The notes under the pieces: generated by a model
Databases searched by the model: none
What the model saw: the letters and a program-made list of their open reading frames with translations, nothing else
What the model was told of the DNA's origin: nothing
Shown: piece by piece, positions 32,831 to 42,428 of the stretch
Layout of the letters: the number at the start of each line of letters is the position of its first letter
Numbering within the stretch: position 1 is the first letter of the stretch
Made by a program: the position numbers and the translations under genes
DNA from: Pasteurellaceae bacterium
GTDB taxonomy: Bacteria; Pseudomonadota; Gammaproteobacteria; Enterobacterales; Pasteurellaceae
Assembly: GCA_900756155.1 (NCBI GenBank)
Contig: CAAEJV010000030.1
Span: 100,756-164,755 of the forward strand
Reading direction: 5' to 3'
DNA: 64,000 nt

Positions 32831-34138
32831 TTATTTCTCATCACGACCAAATGATGCCGGATTGAAGAAATTAGGATTGTTTCTTAACTGTTCTAAACGG
32901 CTTGGATCAAGCGGTTTATTTAAGTTACCGTATTGCGAATTATGTTCCTGTGCTGGTTCTGGTTGTGGATTATGTCTTAATGCATCTAAACCATGTAAAC
33001 CAACTGGTGGTTGTGGTTGAATCGTTTCTTGCGCTACAGGTTGTTGAACTTGAGCTTGTTGCACTGTCGCTTGAGGACGAGCAATCACTACAGGCTCTGC
33101 TGAAACTACATCACCTAAACCTGTCGCAACGATCGTTACACGAATTTCATTGCTCATTTCAGGAACTAAACTGGTACCTACTACGATAGTCGCATCTTCT
33201 GATGCAAAGCTACCTACAGTGTCACCTACCACGTTAAATTCGTCAAAGCCAAGATCCATGCCTGAGGTAATATTAACAAGGATACCTTTAGCATTAGAAA
33301 GATCGACTTTCTCTAATAAATCATTTTTAATTGCAAGACGTGCGGCTTCTTCTGCACGACCCGCACCTGGTTCACTTTGCGCTGAACCAAAACCAATCAT
33401 GGCTTGGCCCATTTCGGACATAACGGTTCTTACGTCAGCAAAGTCCACGTTGATTAAACCTGGAGAGGTAATCATATCGGAGATGCCCATAACAGAGTTA
33501 CGTAATACGTCATTCGCAGCAGCAAAAGCATCAATTAATGTTGCATTTTTCGGGAGAACTTTTTGAATTTGTTGGTTAGGAATAATGATCATTGAATCCA
33601 CATATTGTGAAAGATCTTTAATCCCTAATTCAGCAAATTGCATACGTTTTTTGCCTTCAAAGCTAAATGGCTTAGTAACAACAGCAACAGTTAAAATGCC
33701 TAATTCTTTCGCTACTTTAGCAACGATTGGTGCCGCACCAGTACCTGTACCACCGCCCATACCGGCTGCGATAAAGACCATGTCTGCACCCTCAAGCATT
33801 TTACGGATTTCTTCTTGGTCATCTTCAGCCGCTTTACGACCTACATTTGGGTTTGCGCCCGCACCAAGACCTTTCGTTGTTGCCCCACCAATTTGTACAG
33901 TTTGTTGAACTTGGCTTTTGCGTAATGCTTGTGCATCGGTATTCACCGCATAGAATACGATCTTACCGTGCTCATCGCTATCAATTGCACTTTCGCCCAA
34001 GAAATTACCATTGAATTCTTGTTGCACCATGTTAGCAACCATGTGGTTAACTGCGTTACCGCCGCCTCCACCAACACCGACAACCTTAATCAGTGCACCT
34101 GTTTGCTCTTCAAAATCACCATACTCTGGGTATAACAT
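32831..34138 (-). CDS. ftsZ: Cell division GTPase FtsZ
   Basis: FtsZ forms the division ring. The 435-residue chain has the tubulin-type GTP motif GGGTGTG near residue 115, the T7 loop NVDFADVRTVM, and a Gln-rich disordered linker from about residue 330. The N-terminal region has an insertion (MVQQEFNGNFLGESAIDSDEH) absent from E. coli. The expected C-terminal DIPAFLR-like peptide is not obvious; the end reads NPNFFNPASFGRDEK. ftsA lies 86 bases upstream in the same operon. Confidence 0.97.
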   Translation of the reverse strand: MLYPEYGDFEEQTGALIKVVGVGGGGGNAVNHMVANMVQQEFNGNFLGESAIDSDEHGKIVFYAVNTDAQALRKSQVQQTVQIGGATTKGLGAGANPNVGRKAAEDDQEEIRKMLEGADMVFIAAGMGGGTGTGAAPIVAKVAKELGILTVAVVTKPFSFEGKKRMQFAELGIKDLSQYVDSMIIIPNQQIQKVLPKNATLIDAFAAANDVLRNSVMGISDMITSPGLINVDFADVRTVMSEMGQAMIGFGSAQSEPGAGRAEEAARLAIKNDLLEKVDLSNAKGILVNITSGMDLGFDEFNVVGDTVGSFASEDATIVVGTSLVPEMSNEIRVTIVATGLGDVVSAEPVVIARPQATVQQAQVQQPVAQETIQPQPPVGLHGLDALRHNPQPEPAQEHNSQYGNLNKPLDPSRLEQLRNNPNFFNPASFGRDEK

Positions 34139-34224
34139 TTGCTGTTCTCCGTTACTGCTAATACTCTGCTAGCATATTAATAAAAGTTAAATCTTTCTCA
34201 TTGTAAATGAAAAAGTCAAAATTA

Positions 34225-35499
34225 TCAAAATTCTGATTTCACTTTGTTGAAAATATTTTTAAGGCCTTTCCAGAATTTTCTACCAACACCTTCATCACCA
34301 TAGTTACTATCTACAGGATCATTATCACTATTTTGGTGATGATATTGTAGTAATCCGACTACAGTTGAATATTGCGGGCGATTTACATAATCCGTTAAGC
34401 CTGTAATATTCAATGGACTACCAATACGTACCTGGCAACCAAATACACTTGAGGCACAATCTTTTAAGTCTTCAATCTGTGCACCACCACCGGTGATAAC
34501 GACACCAGCAATTAACTCAAATTTAATATGTTTGGTTTCTAAATCTGCTTTGAGCTTATCTAATTCGTCCTTAACAACGCCTAATAGTTCAATATATCTT
34601 GCTGAAGTGATTAAAGATAAATCACTTTTTGTTAACGCACGTGGTGCTCGACCACCAATACTTGCCACTTCAATTTTCTTATCACCATGTAAACGTGCCG
34701 GATACAATGCACTCGCATAATTCACTTTAATGCGCTCTGCCTCTGAACGAGAAACGGTACATGCATGAGCAATATCATTGGTTACAATGTTCCCTGCGTA
34801 AGGAATAACCTTGCTGAAACGCAATGAGCCATTGGTGTAAACCATCATATTCATGGTGCCTGCACCGAAATCAACTAAGCAAACACCAAGATCTTTTTCA
34901 TCTTCAGTTAAAACAGAATGTGTTGCAGCAAAGCCGGAGAACACCACTTTATCAACTTGTAATCCGCAACGCTCAACTGCTTTCTTTAAGTTATTTTGCC
35001 AGTCTTGGTGGCACGCAATTAAGTGTACGTTTGCTTTTAAACGAACACCTTGTAAACCTAATGGATTTTTAATATTAACTTGTTTATCTACGGCATATTC
35101 TTGTGGAATGATGTGTAATAAAGAAAGACCCTCAGGTAATTTCACTGAGCTCGCTGTATGTAAAGCATCATCAATTTCATCTTGAGTCACTTCATTTTCA
35201 GAAATAGCAACAAAGCCGCTCTCATTCAGGCTTTGAATATGTTCACCGGTAATCGCAAGAGTCACGCTCATAATTTGGCAATCGGCCATTGATTCAGCTG
35301 CTTCAATGGCTCGTTGGATAGAATTAACAACGGCATCTAAATCAGTGATACTGCCACGATCAATCCCTTTTGATGGACAACTACCCACGCCAAGTACATT
35401 TACTACGCCATCAGGAAGCACCTCCCCAACGACAGCAACAACTTTTGATGTACCAACTTCAAGACCTACAATTACTTTCGGTTCCAACTCTTTTGCCAT
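34225..35499 (-). CDS. ftsA: Cell division actin-like protein FtsA
   Basis: FtsA tethers FtsZ to the membrane. The 424 residues show the actin-type nucleotide-binding motifs VGLEVGTSKVVAVVGE near the start, CLVDFGAGTMNMMVY in the middle and VVITGGGAQIEDL near residue 335. The C-terminus KFWKGLKNIFNKVKSEF is the amphipathic membrane-targeting helix. It lies 28 bases after ftsQ in the operon. Confidence 0.97.
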   Translation of the reverse strand: MAKELEPKVIVGLEVGTSKVVAVVGEVLPDGVVNVLGVGSCPSKGIDRGSITDLDAVVNSIQRAIEAAESMADCQIMSVTLAITGEHIQSLNESGFVAISENEVTQDEIDDALHTASSVKLPEGLSLLHIIPQEYAVDKQVNIKNPLGLQGVRLKANVHLIACHQDWQNNLKKAVERCGLQVDKVVFSGFAATHSVLTEDEKDLGVCLVDFGAGTMNMMVYTNGSLRFSKVIPYAGNIVTNDIAHACTVSRSEAERIKVNYASALYPARLHGDKKIEVASIGGRAPRALTKSDLSLITSARYIELLGVVKDELDKLKADLETKHIKFELIAGVVITGGGAQIEDLKDCASSVFGCQVRIGSPLNITGLTDYVNRPQYSTVVGLLQYHHQNSDNDPVDSNYGDEGVGRKFWKGLKNIFNKVKSEF

Positions 35500-35527
35500 T
35501 TTCTTATTACACCCAATGAATTATTTT

Positions 35528-36313
35528 TTATTTCTCTGTCAATCCAACCGCTGCTGATGCAGATGCATAGCGCAAATCTACATAATCAATTCGTTTACCT
35601 TCAGGCACTTCAATTTGTGGATAAATCGTTACAAATCGATCTAATTTTGGTTTCCAATCTCCGCGCCCAAGCTTCAATACTATATCATTATCTAGCGTAA
35701 CTTGCCACGCACCACGATCATCAATTGCCACACCTTTAACCACCAAATTTTTCGCTTTAAAATCAGCAAAAATTTGATTCCAAGCTTCTAATACTTTTAA
35801 GCTTTGATAATCCGGACCACCTAAATAAGGTAAAGCCTTTTCTTTTAACTTATCCATCGGCAATTGGAAAACTGTTCCATCTTTTGTAACAAACTCTGTT
35901 TTGTTCCAAATGGCGACTGGCTGATATTCTGATAACCAGATACTTAAACGATTTGGCCAAATTTTACGAACCACCGCACCTTTTACCCAAGGAATCGTTT
36001 CAAGCTGCTCTTGAATTTGCTTAACGTCTTGCCCCCAAAAACCCTTGAGTGAACCCATTTTGAGCAATACGTCTTGCACATCCGGATAAGTGGTAAATTC
36101 ATTTTGGCCCACTAAGGCATAGGCAGTAATTTTTCTATCACCGTCTAAGCTTTCGAGCCAACTTTGCCAGTTTGAATAAACGAAATACCCTAACCCCGCA
36201 CAAAGTAACACCAAAGCAAGTTTAATCTGCAACATAAAACGGAATTTACCTTCCCCGCTAGATGAGCGACCAAATTGCGTTGGCGGTGTATTTTTGCGCT
36301 TAATTACATTCAT
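35528..36313 (-). CDS. ftsQ: Cell division protein FtsQ
   Basis: A single-pass membrane protein linking early and late divisome parts. A basic cytoplasmic N-terminus (about 1-27) is followed by one membrane helix (about 28-46, IKLALVLLCAGLGYFVYS), a POTRA domain (about 60-130) and a beta domain. Its ATG shares one base with the ddl stop (TAATG), implying coupled translation. The 261-residue length is close to E. coli (276). Confidence 0.94.
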   Translation of the reverse strand: MNVIKRKNTPPTQFGRSSSGEGKFRFMLQIKLALVLLCAGLGYFVYSNWQSWLESLDGDRKITAYALVGQNEFTTYPDVQDVLLKMGSLKGFWGQDVKQIQEQLETIPWVKGAVVRKIWPNRLSIWLSEYQPVAIWNKTEFVTKDGTVFQLPMDKLKEKALPYLGGPDYQSLKVLEAWNQIFADFKAKNLVVKGVAIDDRGAWQVTLDNDIVLKLGRGDWKPKLDRFVTIYPQIEVPEGKRIDYVDLRYASASAAVGLTEK

Positions 36314-37233
36314 TACGCACTCAACTCCAAAATTTTCACGACGAGTTGTTCAAATGAAATACCGACTGTTGATGCAGATTTAGGGAATAAACTGTGACTT
36401 GTCATGCCTGGGTTCGTGTTTACTTCTACTAAACGGAAATTACCTTGTGAATCAGTCATTACATCAATGCGGCTCCAGCCACGACAACCCACAACGTCAT
36501 AAGCACGTTTAACTAATTTCGCTAATTCTTGCTCACGTTCAGCTGAAAGACCCGCAGGGCAAAAATATTGAGTATTATCTGAAATATATTTCGCATCGTA
36601 ATCATAAAACTCACCTTCTGGCACAATGCGAACAGCCGGCAATACTTCACCCCCTAAAACAGGTACCGTTAATTCATCACCCGCTAACCATTCTTCAATC
36701 AAAATGGTGTTATCAAATTTAAGCGCATAATCGACCGCACTTTTTAATTCTTCGACCGCTTTCACTTTCGTTAAACCCACACTTGAACCTTCAAGAGATG
36801 GCTTAACCATCAAAGGTAAACCTAATTTTTCGACCACAGCTTGTGGGTTTAGTTCGTGAGCGTTTTCTTTGGTCACGATCTCCATGTCAGCAACAGGTAA
36901 ACCAAAGGCTTTCCACAACATTTTGGTACGCATTTTATCCATGGTTAATGCTGAAGCCATCACGCCACAACCGGTGTAAGGCAAGCCTATTTGTTCTAAT
37001 AAACCTTGCATGGTGCCATCTTCACCACCGCGACCATGTAAAATGTTAAAGACGCGATCAAAACCATCTGCTTTTAAATTCGCGACATTATATTCTTTAG
37101 GATCGATACCGTGCGCATTATAGCCTTGACTCACTAATGCATTTAACACAGCTGCACCAGAATTAAGAGAGACTTCACGTTCAGCTGATGTGCCGCCTAA
37201 CAACACGGCAATTTTTTCTTGTTTTAAATTCAT
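36313..37233 (-). CDS. ddl: D-alanine--D-alanine ligase
   Basis: Ddl makes the D-Ala-D-Ala that MurF adds. The ATG at 37233 (MNLKQEKIAV) has AGGA seven bases upstream and gives 306 residues, exactly the E. coli DdlB length; the longer frame is unlikely. ATP-grasp motifs include LLGGTSAERE, HGRGGEDGT, KPSLEGSSVG and the C-terminal EVNTNPGMT. An uptake signal lies just upstream at about 37265-37275. Confidence 0.97.
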   Translation of the reverse strand: MNLKQEKIAVLLGGTSAEREVSLNSGAAVLNALVSQGYNAHGIDPKEYNVANLKADGFDRVFNILHGRGGEDGTMQGLLEQIGLPYTGCGVMASALTMDKMRTKMLWKAFGLPVADMEIVTKENAHELNPQAVVEKLGLPLMVKPSLEGSSVGLTKVKAVEELKSAVDYALKFDNTILIEEWLAGDELTVPVLGGEVLPAVRIVPEGEFYDYDAKYISDNTQYFCPAGLSAEREQELAKLVKRAYDVVGCRGWSRIDVMTDSQGNFRLVEVNTNPGMTSHSLFPKSASTVGISFEQLVVKILELSA

Positions 37234-37292
37234 TGTTTTATCCTGTTTTCCTTTCATTCTTCATTGAAAAGTGCGGTTATTTTTTGATGTAT

Positions 37293-38720
37293 TTATGCTT
37301 TCCAACGTTCGGCTAAACCACGAGAAATTTTGCTTACACTTCCCGCACCTTGGGCAAGAATTAAATCACCATCTTGAATAATTTGATCTAATACATCACC
37401 AAGTTGTTCTGTATCAGAAACTAAAATTGGATCGACTTTTCCTAGGTTACGAATAGAACGACAAAGTGCTTTACTATCTGCACCTACAATTGGCGTTTCG
37501 CCTGCCGCATATACATCTAACATAATCAATGCATCCACTTGGGATAATACCTGCACGAAATCATCAAATAAATCGCGAGTACGTGAATAACGGTGTGGTT
37601 GGAAAATCATCACAATACGTTTATCTCCCCAGCCTTCACGTGCTGCTTTGATTGTCACGCCAACTTCTGTTGGGTGATGACCATAATCATCCACTAAGCG
37701 TACTTTACCATTTGGACGAATAAACTCGCCTAATTGGTCGAAACGTCTGCCCGCACCTTGGAAATCAGCAAGCGCTTCTAAAATCGCTTCATTGCCAATG
37801 CCTTCTTCTTTTGCGACTGCAAGTGCTGCGGTTGCGTTTAACGCATTGTGTTTACCCGGTACATTTAATAATACATTAATACGTTCACCACTTGGACAAA
37901 CTACGGTGTAATGACCTTGGAAACCGGTTTGTTCATAATCTTCGATACGATAATCAGCATGTTCACTGAAGCCGTACGTTAATACTTGGCGACCGACTTG
38001 AGGAACAAGTTCCATTAGCACAGCATCATCGGCACACATCACCGCTAAGCCATAGAACGGTAAGTTATGCAAGAATTTTACATAGGTGGCTTTCATTTTC
38101 TCAAAGTCACCTTCATAGGTATCCATATGATCCGGTTCAATATTGGTCACCACAGAAACCATTGGCTGTAAGTGTAAGAAAGAGGCATCACTTTCATCTG
38201 CTTCAGCGATTAAATAACGGCTTGCACCTAAATGCGCATTTTTACCGGCTGATTTAACTAAACCACCATTAACAAAAGTTGGATCCAGTTTCGCTTGAGT
38301 ATAAATCATCGAAATCATGGCTGTCGTTGTAGTTTTACCGTGAGTACCTGCTACTGCAATACCATGACGGAAACGCATAATTTCAGCCAACATTTGTGCT
38401 CGCTGAATCACTGGAATACGATTTTGTTTTGCGGCGATTAATTCAGGGTTATCTTCATGGATCGCACTTGATACCACAACCACACTTGCCCCTTGCACAT
38501 TTTCAGCTTGGTGACCGATGAAAATTTTTGCGCCCGCTTGAGCTAGACGCTGAGTCACAACACCATCTGTAATATCGGAACCAGAGATATCATAACCTTC
38601 ATTTAATAAAATTTCGGCAATTCCACTCATACCGGCACCACCGATACCAATGAAATGAATTTGTTGAACTCGACGCATCTCAGGGATAATCTTTCTAATT
38701 TCGTCCGAAATATGTTTCAT
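37293..38720 (-). CDS. murC: UDP-N-acetylmuramate--L-alanine ligase
   Basis: First amino-acid ligase of peptidoglycan synthesis. The 475 residues have the N-terminal UDP-binding GIGGAGMSG, the ATP loop GTHGKTTTT near residue 125, EADESD, and the third domain with DDYGHHPTEV. The E. coli enzyme is 491 long. It lies about 60 bases upstream of ddl. Confidence 0.98.
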   Translation of the reverse strand: MKHISDEIRKIIPEMRRVQQIHFIGIGGAGMSGIAEILLNEGYDISGSDITDGVVTQRLAQAGAKIFIGHQAENVQGASVVVVSSAIHEDNPELIAAKQNRIPVIQRAQMLAEIMRFRHGIAVAGTHGKTTTTAMISMIYTQAKLDPTFVNGGLVKSAGKNAHLGASRYLIAEADESDASFLHLQPMVSVVTNIEPDHMDTYEGDFEKMKATYVKFLHNLPFYGLAVMCADDAVLMELVPQVGRQVLTYGFSEHADYRIEDYEQTGFQGHYTVVCPSGERINVLLNVPGKHNALNATAALAVAKEEGIGNEAILEALADFQGAGRRFDQLGEFIRPNGKVRLVDDYGHHPTEVGVTIKAAREGWGDKRIVMIFQPHRYSRTRDLFDDFVQVLSQVDALIMLDVYAAGETPIVGADSKALCRSIRNLGKVDPILVSDTEQLGDVLDQIIQDGDLILAQGAGSVSKISRGLAERWKA

Positions 38721-38791
38721 ATTATTTCACCTTTATTTTTAACCGCACTTTTAGATTAAGGGTCTATTTACTCCCCTTAACTTCTCTGTTC

Positions 38792-39844
38792 TTATTTCGC
38801 GTTCTCTACGATGACGTCAGCTACACGTTTAGCCGCTAATGGTGCTGACATTTCTTTTGCTTTAATCGCCATCGCTAACAAGGTTTCACGATCTGTTTTT
38901 TCTAAGAAATCAACTAACACATCCGCATTTAATTCATTTTGCTGAACAATTTTTGCTGCACCTACATCGGCAAGATATTTCGCGTTTAAATATTGCTGTT
39001 GATCTTTATGCTGGAATGGCACGAAAATCGCTGGCGTACCTATTGCAGCTAATTCACATACTGTTAAAGCACCAGAACGACAAATCACCACATCCGCCCA
39101 GGCATAGGCTTCCGCCATATCATCAATAAATTCTGTAATTTTGACCGAACCGGCGTATTCACCATAAAGTGCAGTCACACTTTCAACTGAACCTTTACCC
39201 ACTTGATGACGCACTTCTAGTTTATCTGCCAAACGTGCTACTACTTGTGGAATCGTTTGATTGAGTACGCGAGCACCTTGACTCCCCCCCACGACAAGCA
39301 CTCTCAATTTTCCACTTCTTTCTGAAAAACGCGCTTGTGGTGATGGCATTTCAAATAAATCTTGGCGAACCGGGTTTCCTACCACTTCGGCATCTTTGAA
39401 TGCTGTTGGAAAAGCTTGTAATACACGTGTCGCAATTTTTGCTAACCATTCATTGGTTAAGCCCGCTACGGCATTCTGTTCATGTAAAATAACCGGCACG
39501 CCACAAAGTTTTGCCGCGATGCCACCCGGGCCAGATACATAACCACCCATACCTAATACCGCATTAGGTTGATATTCTTTGATAATTTTACGAGCTTGCA
39601 ATACCGCTCTTAAAATAGCAAAAGGCGCGCCAAGTAATGCTTTAATGCCTTTACCACGCAACCCTGAAATTTGAATAAAACGAATTGGAATACCATGTTT
39701 TGGTACAAGCTGTGCTTCCATTCGATCTTTTGTGCCTAACCAGCAAATTTCCCAACCTTCTTTTTGTAAAGTTTGAGCAACCGCGATGGCGGGGAAAACA
39801 TGTCCACCAGTACCACCCGCCATAACTAATAATTTTTTACTCAT
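38792..39844 (-). CDS. murG: Lipid II synthase (UDP-GlcNAc:undecaprenyl-MurNAc-pentapeptide transferase)
   Basis: MurG adds GlcNAc to lipid I on the inner face of the membrane. The two-domain GT-B protein (350 residues) has the glycine loops MAGGTGGHVFPA and VGGSQGA and the donor-site motif CRSGALTVCEL. It follows ftsW by nine bases. Confidence 0.98.
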   Translation of the reverse strand: MSKKLLVMAGGTGGHVFPAIAVAQTLQKEGWEICWLGTKDRMEAQLVPKHGIPIRFIQISGLRGKGIKALLGAPFAILRAVLQARKIIKEYQPNAVLGMGGYVSGPGGIAAKLCGVPVILHEQNAVAGLTNEWLAKIATRVLQAFPTAFKDAEVVGNPVRQDLFEMPSPQARFSERSGKLRVLVVGGSQGARVLNQTIPQVVARLADKLEVRHQVGKGSVESVTALYGEYAGSVKITEFIDDMAEAYAWADVVICRSGALTVCELAAIGTPAIFVPFQHKDQQQYLNAKYLADVGAAKIVQQNELNADVLVDFLEKTDRETLLAMAIKAKEMSAPLAAKRVADVIVENAK

Positions 39845-39852
39845 AAATATTC

Positions 39853-41037
39853 CTAATCATCTCTCAAACGTGCTTGACCACCACGTTGTAATCTATTTTC
39901 ATGGTCAATACGCAATAAAATCCCTACGGTTGCCGACATAATAATGATACTTGAACCACCGTAACTCACTAATGGGAAAGTTAAACCTTTTGTTGGTAAC
40001 ATCCCTAAGGCCATGCCTAGATTGACAAAACCTTGGAAGAAAATCCAGAAACTAATACCTAAAGCAAAAAAGCCACGGAAACGTTGTTCTAACATGAGTG
40101 ATTCACGTCCGATTTTCATCGCTCGAAAAATCAATAGACCTAAAAGAATCACAACCACTAAAATACCAATAAAGCCGAACTCTTCACCAATAATCGCCAT
40201 GATAAAGTCGGTATGTGCTTCAGGAAGATAATCGAGTTTTTGAATGGAGTTACCGAGCCCTTCTCCGCTAATTTCACCACGACCAAAGGCCATCAAAGAG
40301 TTAGTCAGCTGGAACCCTGTTCCGTAAGGATCTTTAAACGGCTCTAAGAAACCGGTAAAACGTTTTAAACGATAAGAGGCAGAGAGAACCAGCCATACAA
40401 AGAGAAGTATGCCTGTACCAATTAGCAAAATAAATTGCCAAAAATTTGCACCGACAATAAAAAGCATGCCAAAGGTAATAACGAAAAGTACAACGGTACT
40501 CCCTAAGTCAGGCTGAGCTAGTAAGAATATCCCTAATACGCCCATCACAATGAAAGGCTTAGCCGCACTGAATTTTTTACCTCGAACTTCATCATAACGA
40601 CGCGTAAAATAGCTCGCCAGGAAACAAGTTAAAGCTAGCTTAGCAAATTCCGCAGGCTGGAAATTTAAAATTCCTAAAGAAATCCAACGTTTAGCACCAT
40701 TAACAGAAGTCCCGATACCAAGAACCAGTATTAATAAAACAATAGCTAACAAGAAGACTTTTGCGTGCCACTTTTCCCATTGGGAAGAAGAAATTTGGAG
40801 AGTTAAATAGCAGGTTGCTAAAGAAAGCAAGACATAAACGGCATCACGTTTAGCAAAATAGAATGTATCATTAAATACACGTGCACTGTAAGGCATCGAA
40901 GCAGAAGTTACCGCCACTAAACCAATCAGTAATAGCACGACAAAAAGCCAAAACAATGCGCGATCATAAAGCAACCCTTGCGGCGTTACTCTCGCCCATT
41001 GTTCATAATTTTGTTTAATTTTATTGATAAATTCCAT
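39853..41037 (-). CDS. ftsW: Septal peptidoglycan polymerase FtsW (SEDS family)
   Basis: FtsW is the SEDS glycosyltransferase that polymerises septal lipid II together with FtsI. The 394-residue chain has about ten membrane helices, the SEDS motifs QPDLGSTVV and EAHTDFIMAIIGEEFG, and the closing VSYGGSSIIIM. Order relative to murD and murG is as in E. coli. Confidence 0.97.
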   Translation of the reverse strand: MEFINKIKQNYEQWARVTPQGLLYDRALFWLFVVLLLIGLVAVTSASMPYSARVFNDTFYFAKRDAVYVLLSLATCYLTLQISSSQWEKWHAKVFLLAIVLLILVLGIGTSVNGAKRWISLGILNFQPAEFAKLALTCFLASYFTRRYDEVRGKKFSAAKPFIVMGVLGIFLLAQPDLGSTVVLFVITFGMLFIVGANFWQFILLIGTGILLFVWLVLSASYRLKRFTGFLEPFKDPYGTGFQLTNSLMAFGRGEISGEGLGNSIQKLDYLPEAHTDFIMAIIGEEFGFIGILVVVILLGLLIFRAMKIGRESLMLEQRFRGFFALGISFWIFFQGFVNLGMALGMLPTKGLTFPLVSYGGSSIIIMSATVGILLRIDHENRLQRGGQARLRDD

Positions 41038-41052
41038 TACTACCCTAATTCT

Positions 41053-42366
41053 TTAAGCTAATTTTGCTAAACGAGTAAACTCTTCGCCACGTTTTTCAAA
41101 AGAGGCAAATTGATCCAAACTTGCACAGGCAGGAGATAATAACACCATATCGCCTGATTTTAAATGTGGACGTAAAAATGCAATCGCTTGTTCCATAGTT
41201 TCAAACAAATGGCTTTGACTTGAAAGTGCGGCTAGTTGTTTGCCATCACGACCAAAGCAATACGTTGAAATATGAGGCTGATTGATTAAATCCTTTAATT
41301 CAGAAAAATCTGCACCTTTACCATCACCACCTAATAAAAGGTGTAACGTACCCTCAACATATAAACCTGCTAATGCGGCAACGGTGCTACCTACATTAGT
41401 GGCTTTGGAATCATTAATCCAACGAACGCCATTCGCTTGATGCGCTAATTGGAAACGATGGTCTAAGCCTTTAAATTGACGAAGTGCGGTACGAATTGCC
41501 TCTAAATTTATGCCTACTGCTTGCGCTAACGCTGTCGCCGCTAAAATATTCATGTAATTATGACGGCCAACTAAGGTCGCTTCATCACAAGGTAAAATCA
41601 CTTCCTCTTTCGCCATTAAGTACTGTTTACCATTTTCGGTTTTTAACCAGTAATCCGCTTGATTTTCAGCAAAAGACACTACCTTCTTAGCTTGATTTTC
41701 ACCTTCGCCAAACGTGAGTTTATCTTCTAAATTCACTACTGCTGTTTCCGCATTGTGGTAAATACGCAATTTGGCTTGGCGATAATCTTCTAAATCAACA
41801 TAGCGATCCATGTGATCTTCAGTCACATTAAGCACTGTCGCTGCAGCCGCTTTCAAACTATAAGTGGTTTCAAGTTGGAAACTGGAAAGCTCTAATACAT
41901 AAAGATCGCAATCTTCATTTAATAATGACAACGCAGGGATGCCAATGTTTCCCCCCATGCCTACTTTTATTCCTGCAGCTTTCGCCATTTCATAGACTAA
42001 TGTTGTTACGGTGCTTTTACCGTTAGAGCCTGTAATCCCGATAATTGGCTTGGTGGCAGTTCGACAGAATAATTCAATATCCCCTATTACTTCTACGCCC
42101 GCTGAAAGTGCGGCCTGAATTTCAGGTGTTTTTACCGCGAGTCCTGGGCTAATGACAATAATATCGCTTTCAAGTAACCATTGTTGATTTAGGCTACCTG
42201 TATGTAAGGGAACATTTTTAGGTAATTTATCCGCACCTGCTGGATGTTGACGTGTATCAATCACTCGGATGTTAGCTTGTTGAGATTGAAGATATTCAAC
42301 GCAAGAAAGGCCTGTTTTTCCGAGACCTATAATGGTGATAGTTTTATTTTGATATAGAGTTGTCAT
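41053..42366 (-). CDS. murD: UDP-N-acetylmuramoyl-L-alanine--D-glutamate ligase
   Basis: The ATG at 42366 (MTTLYQNKTI, 437 residues, like E. coli 438) follows GAGAAGAAAAACAAC; a 40-residue N-terminal extension in frame runs through the intergenic palindrome and is not credible. Motifs: GLGKTGLS, the ATP loop GITGSNGKSTVT, and the Mur ligase NDSKATN segment. It adds D-glutamate to UDP-MurNAc-L-Ala. Confidence 0.97.
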   Translation of the reverse strand: MTTLYQNKTITIIGLGKTGLSCVEYLQSQQANIRVIDTRQHPAGADKLPKNVPLHTGSLNQQWLLESDIIVISPGLAVKTPEIQAALSAGVEVIGDIELFCRTATKPIIGITGSNGKSTVTTLVYEMAKAAGIKVGMGGNIGIPALSLLNEDCDLYVLELSSFQLETTYSLKAAAATVLNVTEDHMDRYVDLEDYRQAKLRIYHNAETAVVNLEDKLTFGEGENQAKKVVSFAENQADYWLKTENGKQYLMAKEEVILPCDEATLVGRHNYMNILAATALAQAVGINLEAIRTALRQFKGLDHRFQLAHQANGVRWINDSKATNVGSTVAALAGLYVEGTLHLLLGGDGKGADFSELKDLINQPHISTYCFGRDGKQLAALSSQSHLFETMEQAIAFLRPHLKSGDMVLLSPACASLDQFASFEKRGEEFTRLAKLA

Positions 42367-42400
42367 GTTGTTTTTCTTCTCTCGTATTCTGGGATCACGC

Positions 42401-42421
42401 AGGGTGCAACAAGTGCACCCT
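42401..42421. repeat. REP-like palindrome between mraY and murD
   Basis: AGGGTGCA-ACAAG-TGCACCCT is a perfect 8-bp inverted repeat in the 62-base gap. It has no T-tract and so is probably not a terminator. It resembles short GGGTGC/GCACCC palindromes scattered in Pasteurellaceae and Neisseria genomes. Confidence 0.5.
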
Positions 42422-42428
42422 ACAAAAA

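Noticed and set aside
32902..33908. Several long rightward frames opposite ftsZ
   Set aside because: They are antisense shadows of a conserved gene with no start signals.
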